From NCBI RefSeq assembly GCF_028583425.1, contig NC_072795.1, forward strand, positions 4,177,001 through 4,241,000: DNA of 64,000 bases, given 5' to 3'. The translations under genes were made by a program, and so were the position numbers. The notes below the pieces were generated by a model. The model was given only the letters and a program-made list of their open reading frames with translations, did no database searches and was not told the origin of the DNA. Source of the stretch: Eublepharis macularius (Eukaryota > Chordata > Lepidosauria > Squamata > Eublepharidae). Shown in pieces: positions 41,216-53,309 of the stretch; positions within the stretch are counted from its first letter, which is position 1, and each line of letters opens with the position of its first letter.

Positions 41216-43839
41216 GAAGAAAATTAAGAAATATATGAACACACACACACACAAATCCAAATACATCCATAGGTTGTTCTCCCATCCTTTTATTTATGTT
41301 TTTGGTACACATCCAAGCAGAACAGTTGAGAAGTGTTTCCTCCTCTCCCCCTTTTTTTCACAGACTCTTCTCAGAGGCCCTGATTCTAATCCACGTGTGC
41401 ACAGAAAGAGAAGCCAGTCTCAGCGGAGGGGGGGGGGTCTCCCCAAAACCCAGAAAGGAAACTTTAAAGATCCAATGAAGTCTGTGAACTGCAGTGGCCC
41501 GTTTCCTTCCATGCAACCGGAGAGGGAGAGATTTCTGGAACCAATGGAGACTGTCAATCAGTTGTTACTAGATTAATCATAGGCTTTTAAGCAATCAGTT
41601 AATGAACCTGTGGCACTGAAATACATTTTCATGTCAGTAAACCACAATAGAAATGTTTGTTTAAGATAACGAAGGAAGACACAGATAATCTATGACGTAA
41701 CGGATTGAGGTTGCAGAGGGCTAATCCCACTGAAATCAATGGGATTCATTGCTTAATAAACATGCATACGATCGTATTGCATAGCTTCTCTTTATGCTTA
41801 AGCCATTTTAAATCCCTCCCTTCTCTACTTCAGTAATAAGCCAGAATCCAGATCATGTAATACATAAAATAAACCAGTGCCTGTTTGCATTGGCATTTTT
41901 TCTGATTCGGGTTCTTTGAGCGAATGGGTCTGCAATTGCTATGTGAGCTTTGTGCTGCTACCTTGTTGCAGATTTTTTAAAAAATTGCTTTGAAGTAGGT
42001 GAGCCCTTGAGAAAGCTGCATAAAATTGTTTTAAATAAATGAACAAATGACTCTCAGAGCTACCGATTAAAACTGGCCTCCGCCGATGAATCAGCAAAAG
42101 TATTAATCACTAAACCAACCAATTAAGCCAATTCAAGTTTGCAAGATGAATAATGTCTCCCAAACAATTTCATATGGCTTTTCAGATTTAGCACTTTTAT
42201 GCCTTTAGTGATTATTCCATAAACATAAACATGGCTTAGTAAAAGAAACTAGTCATCCCCACAATTGCTCCAGCAAAACACTGGAAAAAGCCATGCAAAT
42301 TGTATGCCATGCCTGCTAGATATCAACTGATGAGGTTACTTAAAAGTGCTATTTTTGAATTTCTGCCTGCAGAGAAATGGAAGCCCTTTTCTGATGCAGG
42401 ATATATTGCTCAAGGTGAAGATTCTGCTCACAACAACTGTATGATTTCTAGCCCTTGCTTAAATCAACATTGTAATTAATTTATTAATTTAAACAATTAA
42501 AATCCAAATAAAAATGGGGGTAGGGTGCGCAACTAGCCATTTCAGTCTTAACCATGCATTTAAAAAAATCAGCATTCCTTGAGAGTTAAATTGCAAGATC
42601 AATACAGGGTAAAAAGAACTTTCAGGTCTAAAAATTAATTTTGTATTGGGAAATAGTAAAAAAAATCTAATATGAATTGAATTTCACAATTTAAAGTAAT
42701 GTAATATCCATACGGCAGCCAATTAGCACGACCTTTTTTCAAAATAAATATTCTAAGTTGTGTTGGCAAGGTTAAAGTTTTACTGAGACGGACCGAATGG
42801 AAGATTTCACAGCTAGGCCCAACTCTAGTTATTCCAGATGACTGTCTTCCAAAGGTTCTCTTCTTGTTTGAGAAAGATTCAATTTGAGTTTTCTGTCCAG
42901 TCCAGAAAAAGACGTTTCTGAATATTAGATGTGAGGCTGAATATCCAGTAGCTCCAGCCTTTCAGAAATCCACAGAACTTTGCCCAGCACGTCACAATTT
43001 TCTTCGGCATTATAAGACAATTTATAAATGGCTTCTCTCAAATCGGAAGTTTCTATGTACAGAAGTAGGATTTCCGTCTATATAGCACAAGGCTATATAG
43101 TTGTGATATCCTACCACCTCATCAATAGAAGTCTTGTTTAAAGTAAGCTTAAATGAGTAGATATAATGCTATATGTGAAAATCCTTAACAATTCAGCCTC
43201 AGAAGGGTAAGGAATATTTATGAATATTTCAGAGCTGGAAAATCATGATTGAACATATAATGCTGCTGCTTTCTCTTAGCCCACCTTGCGTACCCCTCCC
43301 CAACCCTTCTTATCTTGGAGCCTTGTAAAAGTAGATGCCAGGGACTGATAGTGAAATTCTGATTAGTCCATCATGCTTAGACTGGAGCAACTCTGCTTAG
43401 AATTTCATTGTGAGCCAAGTAACTATCTTTTAAAAATAATTTTATTTAACACGTTTTGAAATATAAACACCACTAACTGTAAGAAGAATGAACAAACTCG
43501 AATACCAACATTATACTGTACTATTTTGATAAATCTCAACGGCATTCAATACTCCACACATAAATTATGCAATATTTTGTCTATTTCCTGTCAGTCACTG
43601 GATGGCCAGAATATTACAGACTGTTGCATTTGATATGTTGGAATGCTCTGAAGCAGTCAAAAACTCTAGGAATGGGAACCAAATACTAATAAATGAAGAT
43701 TGATAATTAGGGTCGTTTAACAATTTGAGGTGATCAGCAATCTTTTCCATGGCAAGAAAGTCCTATCCTTTCGATACAGGGGGAATCTGTATACAGAGCA
43801 TGTGCTTCACTGAGCTACGGTCCCCACTTTTTAATATTT

Positions 43840-44010
43840 TATTTATTTATGTATTTATTTATGCCATTTATAGTCCGCCTTTCTCACTGAGACTCAAGGC
43901 AGATTACCTAGCGTGAGATTAGTACAATCAGTTTCAAGGACATTTCAATAAACAATGCCATAGGGTAAATAAATGCAAGTTTACAAAGACATAGCATTAG
44001 CAAGAATCCA
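43840..44010 (-). mobile_element. LINE 3' tail, reverse
   Basis: 'tatagtccgcctttctcact' and 'gagactcaaggcagattacc', as at 15010. Confidence 0.6.
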
Positions 44011-44279
44011 ATACAGAGTAGAAGAAATGCTGAAACAGAGCATAAGCAATTCTAGGGCTGACATTAGACCACATGAAGCAATATATAAGCACACTGCTGT
44101 TGTTATTGTTTTGTTGTTATTATCCTAAAGAACGTTCAAAGCAACTCACAAGGCTAAAGTAAATGTGAATTATTATGCAAAAGTGTATAATATTAAAATG
44201 AGAATAAAATACTGAAATCTAGAACCACCATGCATAAGTCTAACAATCAACCAGTAGTCGAGTTTATCTAATTTTACAT

Positions 44280-44436
44280 ATGAGACAGACTCTTCCTTTA
44301 TCTGAAGTAGACAGAAATCAATGAAATCTTGTGGTTTGTACACAGTCTGATGTTCCTTATGCTTTTTCACAAAAGCATCCAAAGTTGTATACCCTGCCTG
44401 CACCCTTACCAGGGAGAAAAACCCCATTGAACACAT
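44280..44436 (-). pseudogene. CYP2-like cytochrome P450 exon relic
   Basis: The minus strand gives 'FVKKHKEHQTVYKPQDFID' then 'FCLLQIKEES', which resembles CYP2 family proteins (pattern F-V-x-x-x-x-x-E-H-x-x-x-x-x-P-x-D-F-I-D-x-x-L). It is a single piece; neither flank continues the P450 sequence and no heme-binding exon is near. Probably a stray exon copy. Match from memory. Confidence 0.45.
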
Positions 44437-45307
44437 CGCAAACCTGCTTTTGAAAAACTAAAGCAGAGCATCTTCCCTAATGGGAGCAAAATATGCATTT
44501 TAAAGGGGTCATGGGATTAGTTATTAACCAGTTAAGCAACTGATTTGGGGTGCCTTGAAATTTAGAGATTACCTTAGTGATAGAATAAGGAATGGGTTGC
44601 TGTATGCCTTTTTTGTTGAATGCAAAAGGATGATTGTTGACAATGGGATTCTGTCAAACATTTATTCTGATGATATATTGCTTATATCATCAACTGTCCA
44701 GAAACATTTTCAAGGAAAATGAAGGCGTGAGAAGAGCTAATCCAAAATAAAAACAGCATAGAATTATTATGACGCTTTCTACAACTTAAACCTGTATTAA
44801 CAGAGGAAGGAGATACTTGACATTGCAATGTCTTGCCTCGTCTGGCGGATAAAATGGATCACGCAACAGCATAAATGTCAGGGATGTAAGCAATTGCTTT
44901 CAGTTTTCCCTTCCTATGAACTTCTCCAGAATTGTGGGCATATTGAATTAGGAAATTAAACACAAATGTCAAACTTTGTAGAAATGGTTCAACTCGAGGA
45001 TGAAAAGCAGAAGACGAAGAGGGATTGCTTGGTAAATAACTGAACTGCACTGCCGTTTTTGCAATACTGGAAATCTAATCATAATGTTGATATAAATATC
45101 AAAGATCTGGAGGTGCATCGGGCACACAGCAGGATGGCGAGGGACACTTTATTTAATCTATAATTCCTTAAACTGCTTTAAAATCATCTAATGGACAGGT
45201 AGCGATATGCATTTTTAAAAAGAAATATTTATTATTGTCTTTAGGCTGTGCAATCTCATTAAGTAGATTTTACTTTATATATTTGCCTTATTTCTGAATT
45301 TAAAGAA

Positions 45308-45545
45308 TAACTACTATGGTGTAGTAACTGTTAGAGTGGTAGATTAGGATGTGGGGGACCCAGGTTCGAATCCTCACTCTGCCATGGAAGCTTTATGGTG
45401 GCCTTGGGCCAATCATAAAATCTCAGTCACAGACTCTCAGCTTCACAGGGTTGCTGTGAGGAAATAATAGAGGAGAAGATGAACCATGTAAGCCGCTTTG
45501 CATCCCTGCTGGAGAGAAAGGCAGGCTATACATGAAGAAAAATTT
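45308..45545 (+). mobile_element. tRNA-derived SINE
   Basis: 'caggttcgaatcctcactct' (B box), 'ccatggaagctttatggtgg', 'gagaaaggcaggctatacat'. Confidence 0.65.
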
Positions 45546-45904
45546 TAAAAATTAAATGATAAGTAGGAGAATATTCACAATTTCCAGTTCCTTCTCATTC
45601 TGCTTTGGGTATCTAGAAAGAGTGGCTGTCCAAAATTAAGGGGTTAATTTATTTAAATGAACATGGCTCTGGGTTGCAATATCCATCACAGACAATCCGC
45701 TCTTTATCAATGCTGTGGTTCATCCCAAAAATATGCAAATACAGAAGGGAGTGCTTTGGGGCATGTGCAAAGTGCCTCTAAATAGTGTCCTGGTAGATCA
45801 AGTGTCCCTCCATTCTGGCACCTTGTTTCTAACCAAATCCTTCTGGGAAGCCCCACGTAAAAGTAGTAAGGCAACAAGTCTCTCCTCTTCTTTGTCCTCT
45901 GCAG

Positions 45905-45985
45905 CTGGCATTTAGAGGTACACTGCCTCTGGACATGGAGGATCTATTTAGCTATTGAGGCTAATGCTATTTTCCAATAAGCTTC
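45905..45985 (+). mobile_element. Interspersed repeat fragment (as 62105)
   Basis: 'ggtacactgcctctggacat', 'ggaggatctatttagctatt'. Confidence 0.4.
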
Positions 45986-48461
45986 CATAAGCCTCTGTTT
46001 TTCAGATCCAAGAGTCTAACATCGAGGAAGACTCAATTCCTCGTGCCAACAATTATTTTAGAAATTAGTGTGATGCCTACATGTATTTACTGTCTAGAAC
46101 TTACTCATCGGAAGGGAGTGTCGCTTGGTGAACGGGTATGTAAAGTGTTGCACATATTAGGTCACAAATTCAGTACTTAGCATTGCCTGAATCAAGATCA
46201 CTCTACCCTGACATTATAATAAATTCTTTTGGAGATTATATTGGGGCCTCGTTTGAACATATACAGACTAGGCATAAATCAAAAGGCAGGCCCCCACAGT
46301 ATGACACAACGACGCTGATTTAAAACAAGATGCACATCCCGTACACATATATGCACACTTCATAAGAGCATGCAATGTTTATGTACATTGAACAAGCAGG
46401 CAGTTAAAAACTGAATGTCACCGAGATAAGATCTTGGGACACCTCCTACGGCCTGCTGTAGATTATATGTTTATAATACTGGAGACAAGCAAATAAAAAG
46501 GCAGGCTACAGGAGAAAGAAAATGCCAAAAAAAAATAAGTAAACAGTCCAAGAAGTATAAATAAAGCAAGCACAATTCCATGCTATTGGGAGGAGGGAGG
46601 AGGTTAGAGTAAATGCAAGACAGGGATACAGAATTCCATTCGCTGTGCAAGCCAGCCCTTCTTATGTAAAACTCAAACCGAAAAAAAATGCCACCAAACG
46701 GCATTCAGGCTGTGCCCCATGGATTGCAAAGCTCATTCACATTGCTTGTAACACCGAAGGGAATGAAGGTGTTAATGAAGGCGTGTCCGCTCCTTTCCAT
46801 GCTATACAAATGTGTCAAAGCAAAGGAATCACTTTTTTTTTAAAGCAACTCTTAAATAATATAATCTTCACGGCAAGGATGAAGGTTCTGTTGCCATAGT
46901 TTGTATACCCATAAGGAAATGCTAATTTCTTCATTCTCTTTTACACATGTGCAAATGCTATCAGAGACAACAACAACATCGTCATCAATAAGTCCTTGTT
47001 ACAGACAGAACTCGACTATGTTTGGAAGAGTGAGGTAGAAAATCACACCAAAGACAGGAGCAAATATCTAAATGGTCGAGGAGGCATGCTAAGGGGGGGA
47101 AACCACGAAGAAGCACGAGGCAAAGCCGTTTGAAATTCCCTTTTTCAGAACGGGTTAATTCTTTTTGCTCACAAAAATCTTCAAAACTAGAGATGCAACT
47201 GGATTATTAAAATATGTATTTTTAAAGACCAGGGGATGTAGGAGGAGGTGAATATGGAAAAAGAAACGAAAAGGAAACCTCTTTGATATGCCCTCCAGTG
47301 TGGGTTGTCATGGCCTAGATGATGAGTGGGCGGAAGGAACCCTTTTTACACAGCCAGTTTAAGATTGTTTTGCACTTTCTAAACTGGCTTTCCACCCCCA
47401 AGAGGGGTGAGAAAAACAGCTGCCTCCATATGGCTTATCAGGAATAGCCAACACAGTCAGAAATACGATCAGATGATTGACAGCACCCAGTAAAACTTCC
47501 TTTTGGGGTTGCAGAATGGACAGGGCTTGCATGCATTCAGGGCCTAATAGCCAGATTTGAGCTGCGGAAGAAAATGTTCCCCAGGCCTGACTGGCAGCAA
47601 CACTTTGGGCTAGTATTCGGGTCTCTCCTCTGTTGTGTGTATAGCTTGGATAATTATGGAGCGGAAATGAATGTTCTTTTCCAAAAAGCATTTTCTCCAA
47701 ATCCCCCTGTGAGGTTTGGGATGCCTCTAGACATTCTCCGGATGCTCACTTTTTTTTTTTTGCCAAGCTTTATCATTTAATACGTGGATATTTGACACGC
47801 ACCCCCCCACACACACCCAATGATATTGGGTTTCAGTCTTTGTATCTGCCTAAATGTCTCAAATGGTAATGCTCTAGCTTGCAGCATTTGACTGCTGACA
47901 GATCATAGGGTTTTCATATTGCAGGCCTATCAAAACAACGTAGAGAGGAAGATGCTTGTAGCTCGACACGTCACATGCCGAAAAAGTTTTGTGGTCACAT
48001 TTGGGGATGCCATAGATTATCCTTCAAACAGTGAGAGACCAAAGCGTGGATTTGGGGAGGTTTGCAATATTTGCAATATTTGCAAACCTTCCTGGCAGTT
48101 CTTAGACAGTTGCATTAGTTATTCAAAAGCATTTCTCTTGTGTACATCTCTGTTTCCAACCTGCTCTGTGTTTTGGTGCGCTGTCACACGAATTGCATTC
48201 GTCGAGCACTATGAAGATGATCTCGGTGAACTATTGCTCTCTCTGTTACCATTTGGGATCTATGAAAAGGCACCCCCTTCCCCCAATATGTCATCTCAAT
48301 GAACCAGGGAGGGGAACGCATCAAAAGAGCAATTCTTGGCACTAGAGCTTAAAAATACAACAGGACAATTCAGGGACATAAGTATATCCATTGCAGTTTT
48401 AAAAGGTGAATTTTAATCTACCCTGTCACTTGTGACAAGATTCAATTGGCGAAAACTATTG

Positions 48462-48620
48462 TGTAATTATCCTGCCTTTCCTCCAAGGGGCTTGGGGTAG
48501 CATACATAAGGTTTCCTGTTTTATCCTCCCAACAACCCCATGGGTAGGCCAGGGTAGCAATTCAGAGCTCTGCGTCAAGAGAACAAATACATTTATCCTC
48601 AGCTCCAAAACCAAGCTTAG
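48462..48620 (-). mobile_element. SINE-like remnant, reverse
   Basis: 'attatcctgcctttcctcca' and 'tcccaacaaccccatgggta'. Diverged. Confidence 0.4.
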
Positions 48621-50750
48621 CTAATGGTGACAGGCAGCTAATTTTGAAAGATTTTCTGGACTATACCTCTACTTCAAGCACTGATTCTGTTGTGCATGCT
48701 TGCTTGAACTCAGTCAGGACTTACTTCTAAGTAAACGTGGTTGGGTTGATCAATCATTTGTGTTCTTCCCTGCTTTATATCTATGGAACATGGTTATCTT
48801 TGTTAAGAGTGATGTGTTGAAGCTGTTTAACTGGATTCTGTAGCATGTGCTTTAATTTGACAGCTAATCAGTCACTGTAGGGCAAGACAATCAGATGTCC
48901 TCCAAGAGTCATCTAGAATGGCACAGGGTCTCTCCATAGTCCCTTTCCAAGCAGAGGCGGCAGCAAGAGAACGCCTCCGAACTCTAGGCCAGGGAGTGGG
49001 CAGGCTGGAATGAGGCTGTGGGCCTGGGAGCTGATCTCCTTTTCCTGTCTTCATTAGATCAGAAATAACGTCATCTTCTGTGCAAAGGGGAAACCAATGG
49101 GGGTCTTTTGCCACAGGGGCGCTCGACTTGGGGAGGGGGCTCAGGCGAAGGGGGAAATCCTCTAAAGGGAACACTGATAGGTCCGCCCCTTGGGGCAGGA
49201 ATGCAGGGAAAAGATAATCTTGTCCATTTCCCCAGACTGCAGACACTTTCTCCCTCTTTCCATACATGGGAAAGGAGCACAAAAACTCTTTATTTTTGCA
49301 CCGGGCAAGTATTGCAATTGCAACGTCTCCATCACAACTCATAACAATCCACTCCCTGGCTGTATCCAACAAGTCAGGGAGGGCAACATTAGTTACTGCT
49401 GGAAAACTGGGGGGGGGGGAGCTTTACTGTTCTTAGCTGCAGGCTAAGCATTCGCTAAACAAGGTGACCCCCCCTCCACACACACACACACACCTTTACG
49501 GGGGAGAGGAAGTAGGAAGGCTCTGAGGGTGTGTTAAAGATGTAAGGAGAGAAGCAAGGGTAAGGTACTGCTTTATTGAGATGGCCGGCTTTGAAACTAC
49601 GTTTCCGGCTGAAAATAAAGGGATGGTTGAGAGAGAGAATCGAGGTGGAAAGTAAAGAGTTCAAGAATGGGTCACGGTTTAGAATAAGACAGGAAAGAAA
49701 TTCCACCCCCCCCCATCCTTCTCAAGCTTTTACTTTACATCCAGACTGCTTTTGAGTACCCTAGGGAGTTTGTGCACATCATTTAGTAAACAACAGTCCT
49801 GCAAGGTTGGCTGATGTTATTAAAGCCATGTTGGAGGACGGAGAGGGCTAAGGTTAAGGGGCTGAGGTTTGCCATGGATCATTGAGACAATTGGTGGCGG
49901 TCTTGGAAGCACATGTTGCAACTTTCCTATCTGTTGGGTAAGGGGCTGGTTGTCTGGCAAGCACCAGAACAGAGGAAGCTGACATTTAGGCCAAGGATTT
50001 GTCAATGCAAAGAACACCAAGTCAAATTGCTTGGGGATGGGAGGGGGGGGAGATGTTAGTGTGTTGCAGCAGCAAAACTCAATTAACAAAATGTTATTGC
50101 CGCATAAATTTTCATGGACAACCAACATCTCGAGATGCTTATGGGCGGAATAACATCCTGTTAGTTTTTTTACGGTGTCACAAGTCTCCGGTTAAAAGAA
50201 AATTGATGGCAGAAAATGCTCATTCTCCTGCCAGTGTTTTGTGTATGGAGATGGGATTCCTACAAGAGCGGTGGCATGGCTGGATGTTTGCAAATATGAT
50301 TTCACATTAACAAACCAGCTACTGCCTTTTTTTCCCCCTCCATGGACGGGATGTTTGCTTTCTAAAAAAACAAGGCCATTGTGCCTAGCCTTCCAAAAGG
50401 GGCGCAGGAGTGATTTTAAGTAACTTTTTGTGATTGTCAAATGCTTGCTGTGTTTGGGGGACCAGAAAAAAAGCTCTTCCCTTTTAAGTCGCCCGGGAGA
50501 TTTTGGACAGGGATAAATTCCACTTGCTCTGCGCTGCCTCCCCCGTCCACTTCGGGAACGGCACCGAAGGGGCTCTTTCTGCTAGAAAATTGTTCCTTAT
50601 GTGCCCCAGAGAAGGGAATGTCAAGAGAGAAAGTAAAGACAGGTGCAAAAGTGAGAAACCTTCCATCCGTGGGAAGCCCATATGGGCGGAGACTGCAAGG
50701 TTAGGGTGGGTTTGAGGTGGGAAAAACTACCCCTAAGCAAATGATAACCC

Positions 50751-50768
50751 CGCCCCCATTATAAATAG
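50751..50768 (+). promoter_or_regulatory. GC box with TATA-like sequence
   Basis: 'cgcccccattataaatag': a GC-box-like CGCCCCC followed by TATAAATA, about 300 bp before the CpG island. Possible core promoter, unproven. Confidence 0.25.
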
Positions 50769-52014
50769 ATACAAAATCTCCCCTAGGACTTCTTGAGTTT
50801 GATGCAACTTTTTATTTGCAAAGGACGTGCAATAGGGATTTTGCTACCTAGAAAGGTCACTGTCAGTCATCGCTTTGGCGGATTCCAGGAAACAGATTTT
50901 TATTTTCAGATAAAACAGTAGATATGTTTATGTAGATGCACACATTACTGTTCGAGCTATTGTAATCTGACCCGGCCAACGTCTTTAGATCGCCAAACCG
51001 CACCAACGCATCTCGCAAGCCCTGCACTAAGGGGCCTTTGCATTTCTCTGCGAGCGATTTGCTCATTGCCAACCCTGGCTTGCAACCATTCTAAAAACGA
51101 AAGGAATGCCGCGGCTTGCCTCTTCCTTTTCTGGAAGGCCGGAGCCCGTCTGCCTTTTCCCCAGCATCACCCGCAGAAAGCCCGGCGGCTCAGCCCTATT
51201 TGCATGTCATTCCATCCGCCTCCCGAAGCGCTTCGATTAGCCCGGGCGACGAGCGCTGCCATTCAAAGCCGGCGATTACGGTAAACAAATTGCAGCGCAG
51301 ACTCGCCCGGGCTCCGCTCCTGCTTCTCCCCTCCCCTCCCCTCCGCCCTGGCGGGGGGAGAGATATTTTTAGATCCTCCCCTGATCCCACAACGATTAAG
51401 GGGGGTTATTAGTATTAAATAAACAAATAACAGAGAAGAAGGCATGCTAGGCCCGGCGCAGCGAGAAGCGAGTCAACGCCCTCGTTTGCAGGCACCGGGC
51501 CAACCTTTGAGGCGAATATTTCGCAACGTCCCCCCTTTTTTCTCACCCCTCCCCGCTCCCCTCCCCCCATCCCTGAAGAGCAGCTCAGTCTATTTACAAC
51601 ACAGCCCGAGGGGGCTCGCCCGCCTTCCACTTCCCAGATCCTTCAATTACAGCGGGAGAAGGCTTCCCAAATGTGACAGGGCAAACGGCTCGCAGGAAAA
51701 TTAATAAACGCGACTAACAACACGCATCTGGAAGCACGGAGGCATGCGGGGAAAACTCCGCGCCAGCTGCCAGGCTCTAAGCAAATTTCCAATTTGCAAA
51801 CTGCTGCCCCGCCAGGGACTGCCCAAATTTATTTTGCAATGGTTTTCGAAGCGCATCCGCCTCTCCCGTTTTGCTGAAAGGTGGGCAGCTCGGCGCACTC
51901 CCCTCGCCGCCTGCACCGAGCTTCTGGCCCCCACCGGACGGCCGCTCTCCCCCCCCCCCCCGATCTGAGGCCTTCAGGCCGACCGGCCTTCTCCACTTCT
52001 CCGGCTCAGCGCAA

Positions 52015-52102
52015 CAGTGCAATCCTAAAGAGAGTTACTCCAGTTTAAAGCGCTCGATATCGACGGGCTTAGACCGGAGTGACTCCGTTTAGGATTGCAC
52101 TG
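52015..52102. mobile_element. CAGTGCAATCC palindromic element inside the CpG island
   Basis: 88 bp: 'cagtgcaatcctaaagagag' and 'gactccgtttaggattgcactg' ends are inverted around 'gcgctcgatatcgacgggct'. Related to the outer element at 14062-14659. Its centre has gained CpG. Confidence 0.75.
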
Positions 52103-52958
52103 GTAGTCCCCCCACCCCTTCCCAGTCGCCCTCGGTTTCCCTGCAACCGACGGGACTTGCCCCAGTTTTGGGGAAGAGCCCGGTTTCCACCGCCTCGTTT
52201 GCAAAGCGGGGGAGGGGACGCTTCGGAGAACCGACCCACCACGTCAGAGTCCTTCGAGAGAAAGCCGAGTCCTCTTCCTTCCAAATAAAAATAGAAAAGC
52301 ACATTTTAAAAATCCCTGTAAATCGCCAGGTCTGGGCAGAAGAAAAACACCCGCCGGCTTCAGCCGCAGCGAATCCCTGGAAATCACGGGAGCCCGGAGA
52401 AAGCAAAGCACGTCTCGAAAAGGGGGGGAAAATCCCGGGTCCTCCTTTTCCACGCATTTGGAAAGAAAACACAAAAGCTCGTTCGCGCAGGGAGCCGGGC
52501 GAAGGAGCCCGATCCCAGCGCCCGTTCGCGGCCCGGCTTCTTCTTTCCTGCGCCCTGCCCGGGAACCGTGGGGCTTTTCCTTCAGTTCCTCCTCCTTTAA
52601 AAAAAAGAATAAAAATCCGAGAATCGCCTCGGCGTTTTTCGGTGCGTTGTTTGTTTGCTGGCCGCGTAGCGAGGCGCTTTCCTCCCCCCTCCGCCCTCCC
52701 GATCTTACAAAAAACAACCCCCCCCCATCTAAGAATCACCCAAACAAGATTTCTCGAAAGATCACAGCGCAGCCCGAGCCGTGCATGCCGGCGGCAGAAA
52801 AATACGCGCGAGAGGGAGCCTTGGGGAGGTGGGGGCTGCTTAAACGTGTGGGGGGGGGCGCCGCGGCCTTTGCCCGGGCTCTCTTTCATGTCGCCGCCCT
52901 GCGCGCGAGTTCTGAGAATTCCAGGGCCAGAACTCCGCAACATTGTAGCGAGGCCCGC

Positions 52959-52966
52959 TGACGTCA
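52959..52966. promoter_or_regulatory. CRE (TGACGTCA)
   Basis: Full palindromic CREB/ATF site inside the CpG island, with context 'cccgctgacgtcacagg'. Confidence 0.6.
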
Positions 52967-52980
52967 CAGGAGGCAGGCCC

Positions 52981-52986
52981 CACGTG
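52981..52986. promoter_or_regulatory. E-box (CACGTG)
   Basis: 'ccccacgtgactcgg', 14 bases after the CRE. Fits bHLH-ZIP factors such as USF, MYC/MAX or TFE. Confidence 0.55.
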
Positions 52987-53275
52987 ACTCGGGCGAGCGG
53001 GAGCTACCACCGCGGCGGGGGTGCCCGAGCCGAGGGGGCTTCTGCGGCGCGCTCGCCGCGGGGGCCCGGGGGGCGCCGGGTCCGGGTCCCCGAGGGGACG
53101 TGCGCGGCTTGCGGGGCTGCCCCGCTCGGGCGGGTCCCGGGGGCCGGGCGCGGCGCCTGGCTGGAAGGGCGCCCGCCGGATCCTCCCCGGGCCGCGGGCG
53201 GTGGTAGCGCCGGCCGCTCAAATTCCGAGAATTGAGCGGCGTCGATTCTTAGAACTGGGGTTCTTAGAAGTGGTG

Positions 53276-53309
53276 ATGCAAGGAGTTTCTAGGAAAGCGC
53301 GGAGACCAG
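53276..53309 (+). other. Weak candidate first coding exon
   Basis: ATG with purine at -3, then 11 codons reading MQGVSRKARRP, ending CCAG before GTGATT, a possible splice donor. No known protein start was recognised; chance is quite possible. Confidence 0.12.

Larger units (their letters stand above)
41570..50750. other. Repeat-poor, AT-rich region, candidate conserved non-coding block
   Basis: More than 9 kb with only a few old insertions (43840, 45308, 45905, 48462) and no supported host exon. The sharp drop in repeats next to a large CpG island suggests a constrained regulatory domain. Stretches such as 42055-42520 hold ATGCAAAT, many TAAT cores and T/A-rich blocks typical of deeply conserved enhancers. 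Conservation itself cannot be seen here. Confidence 0.45.
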
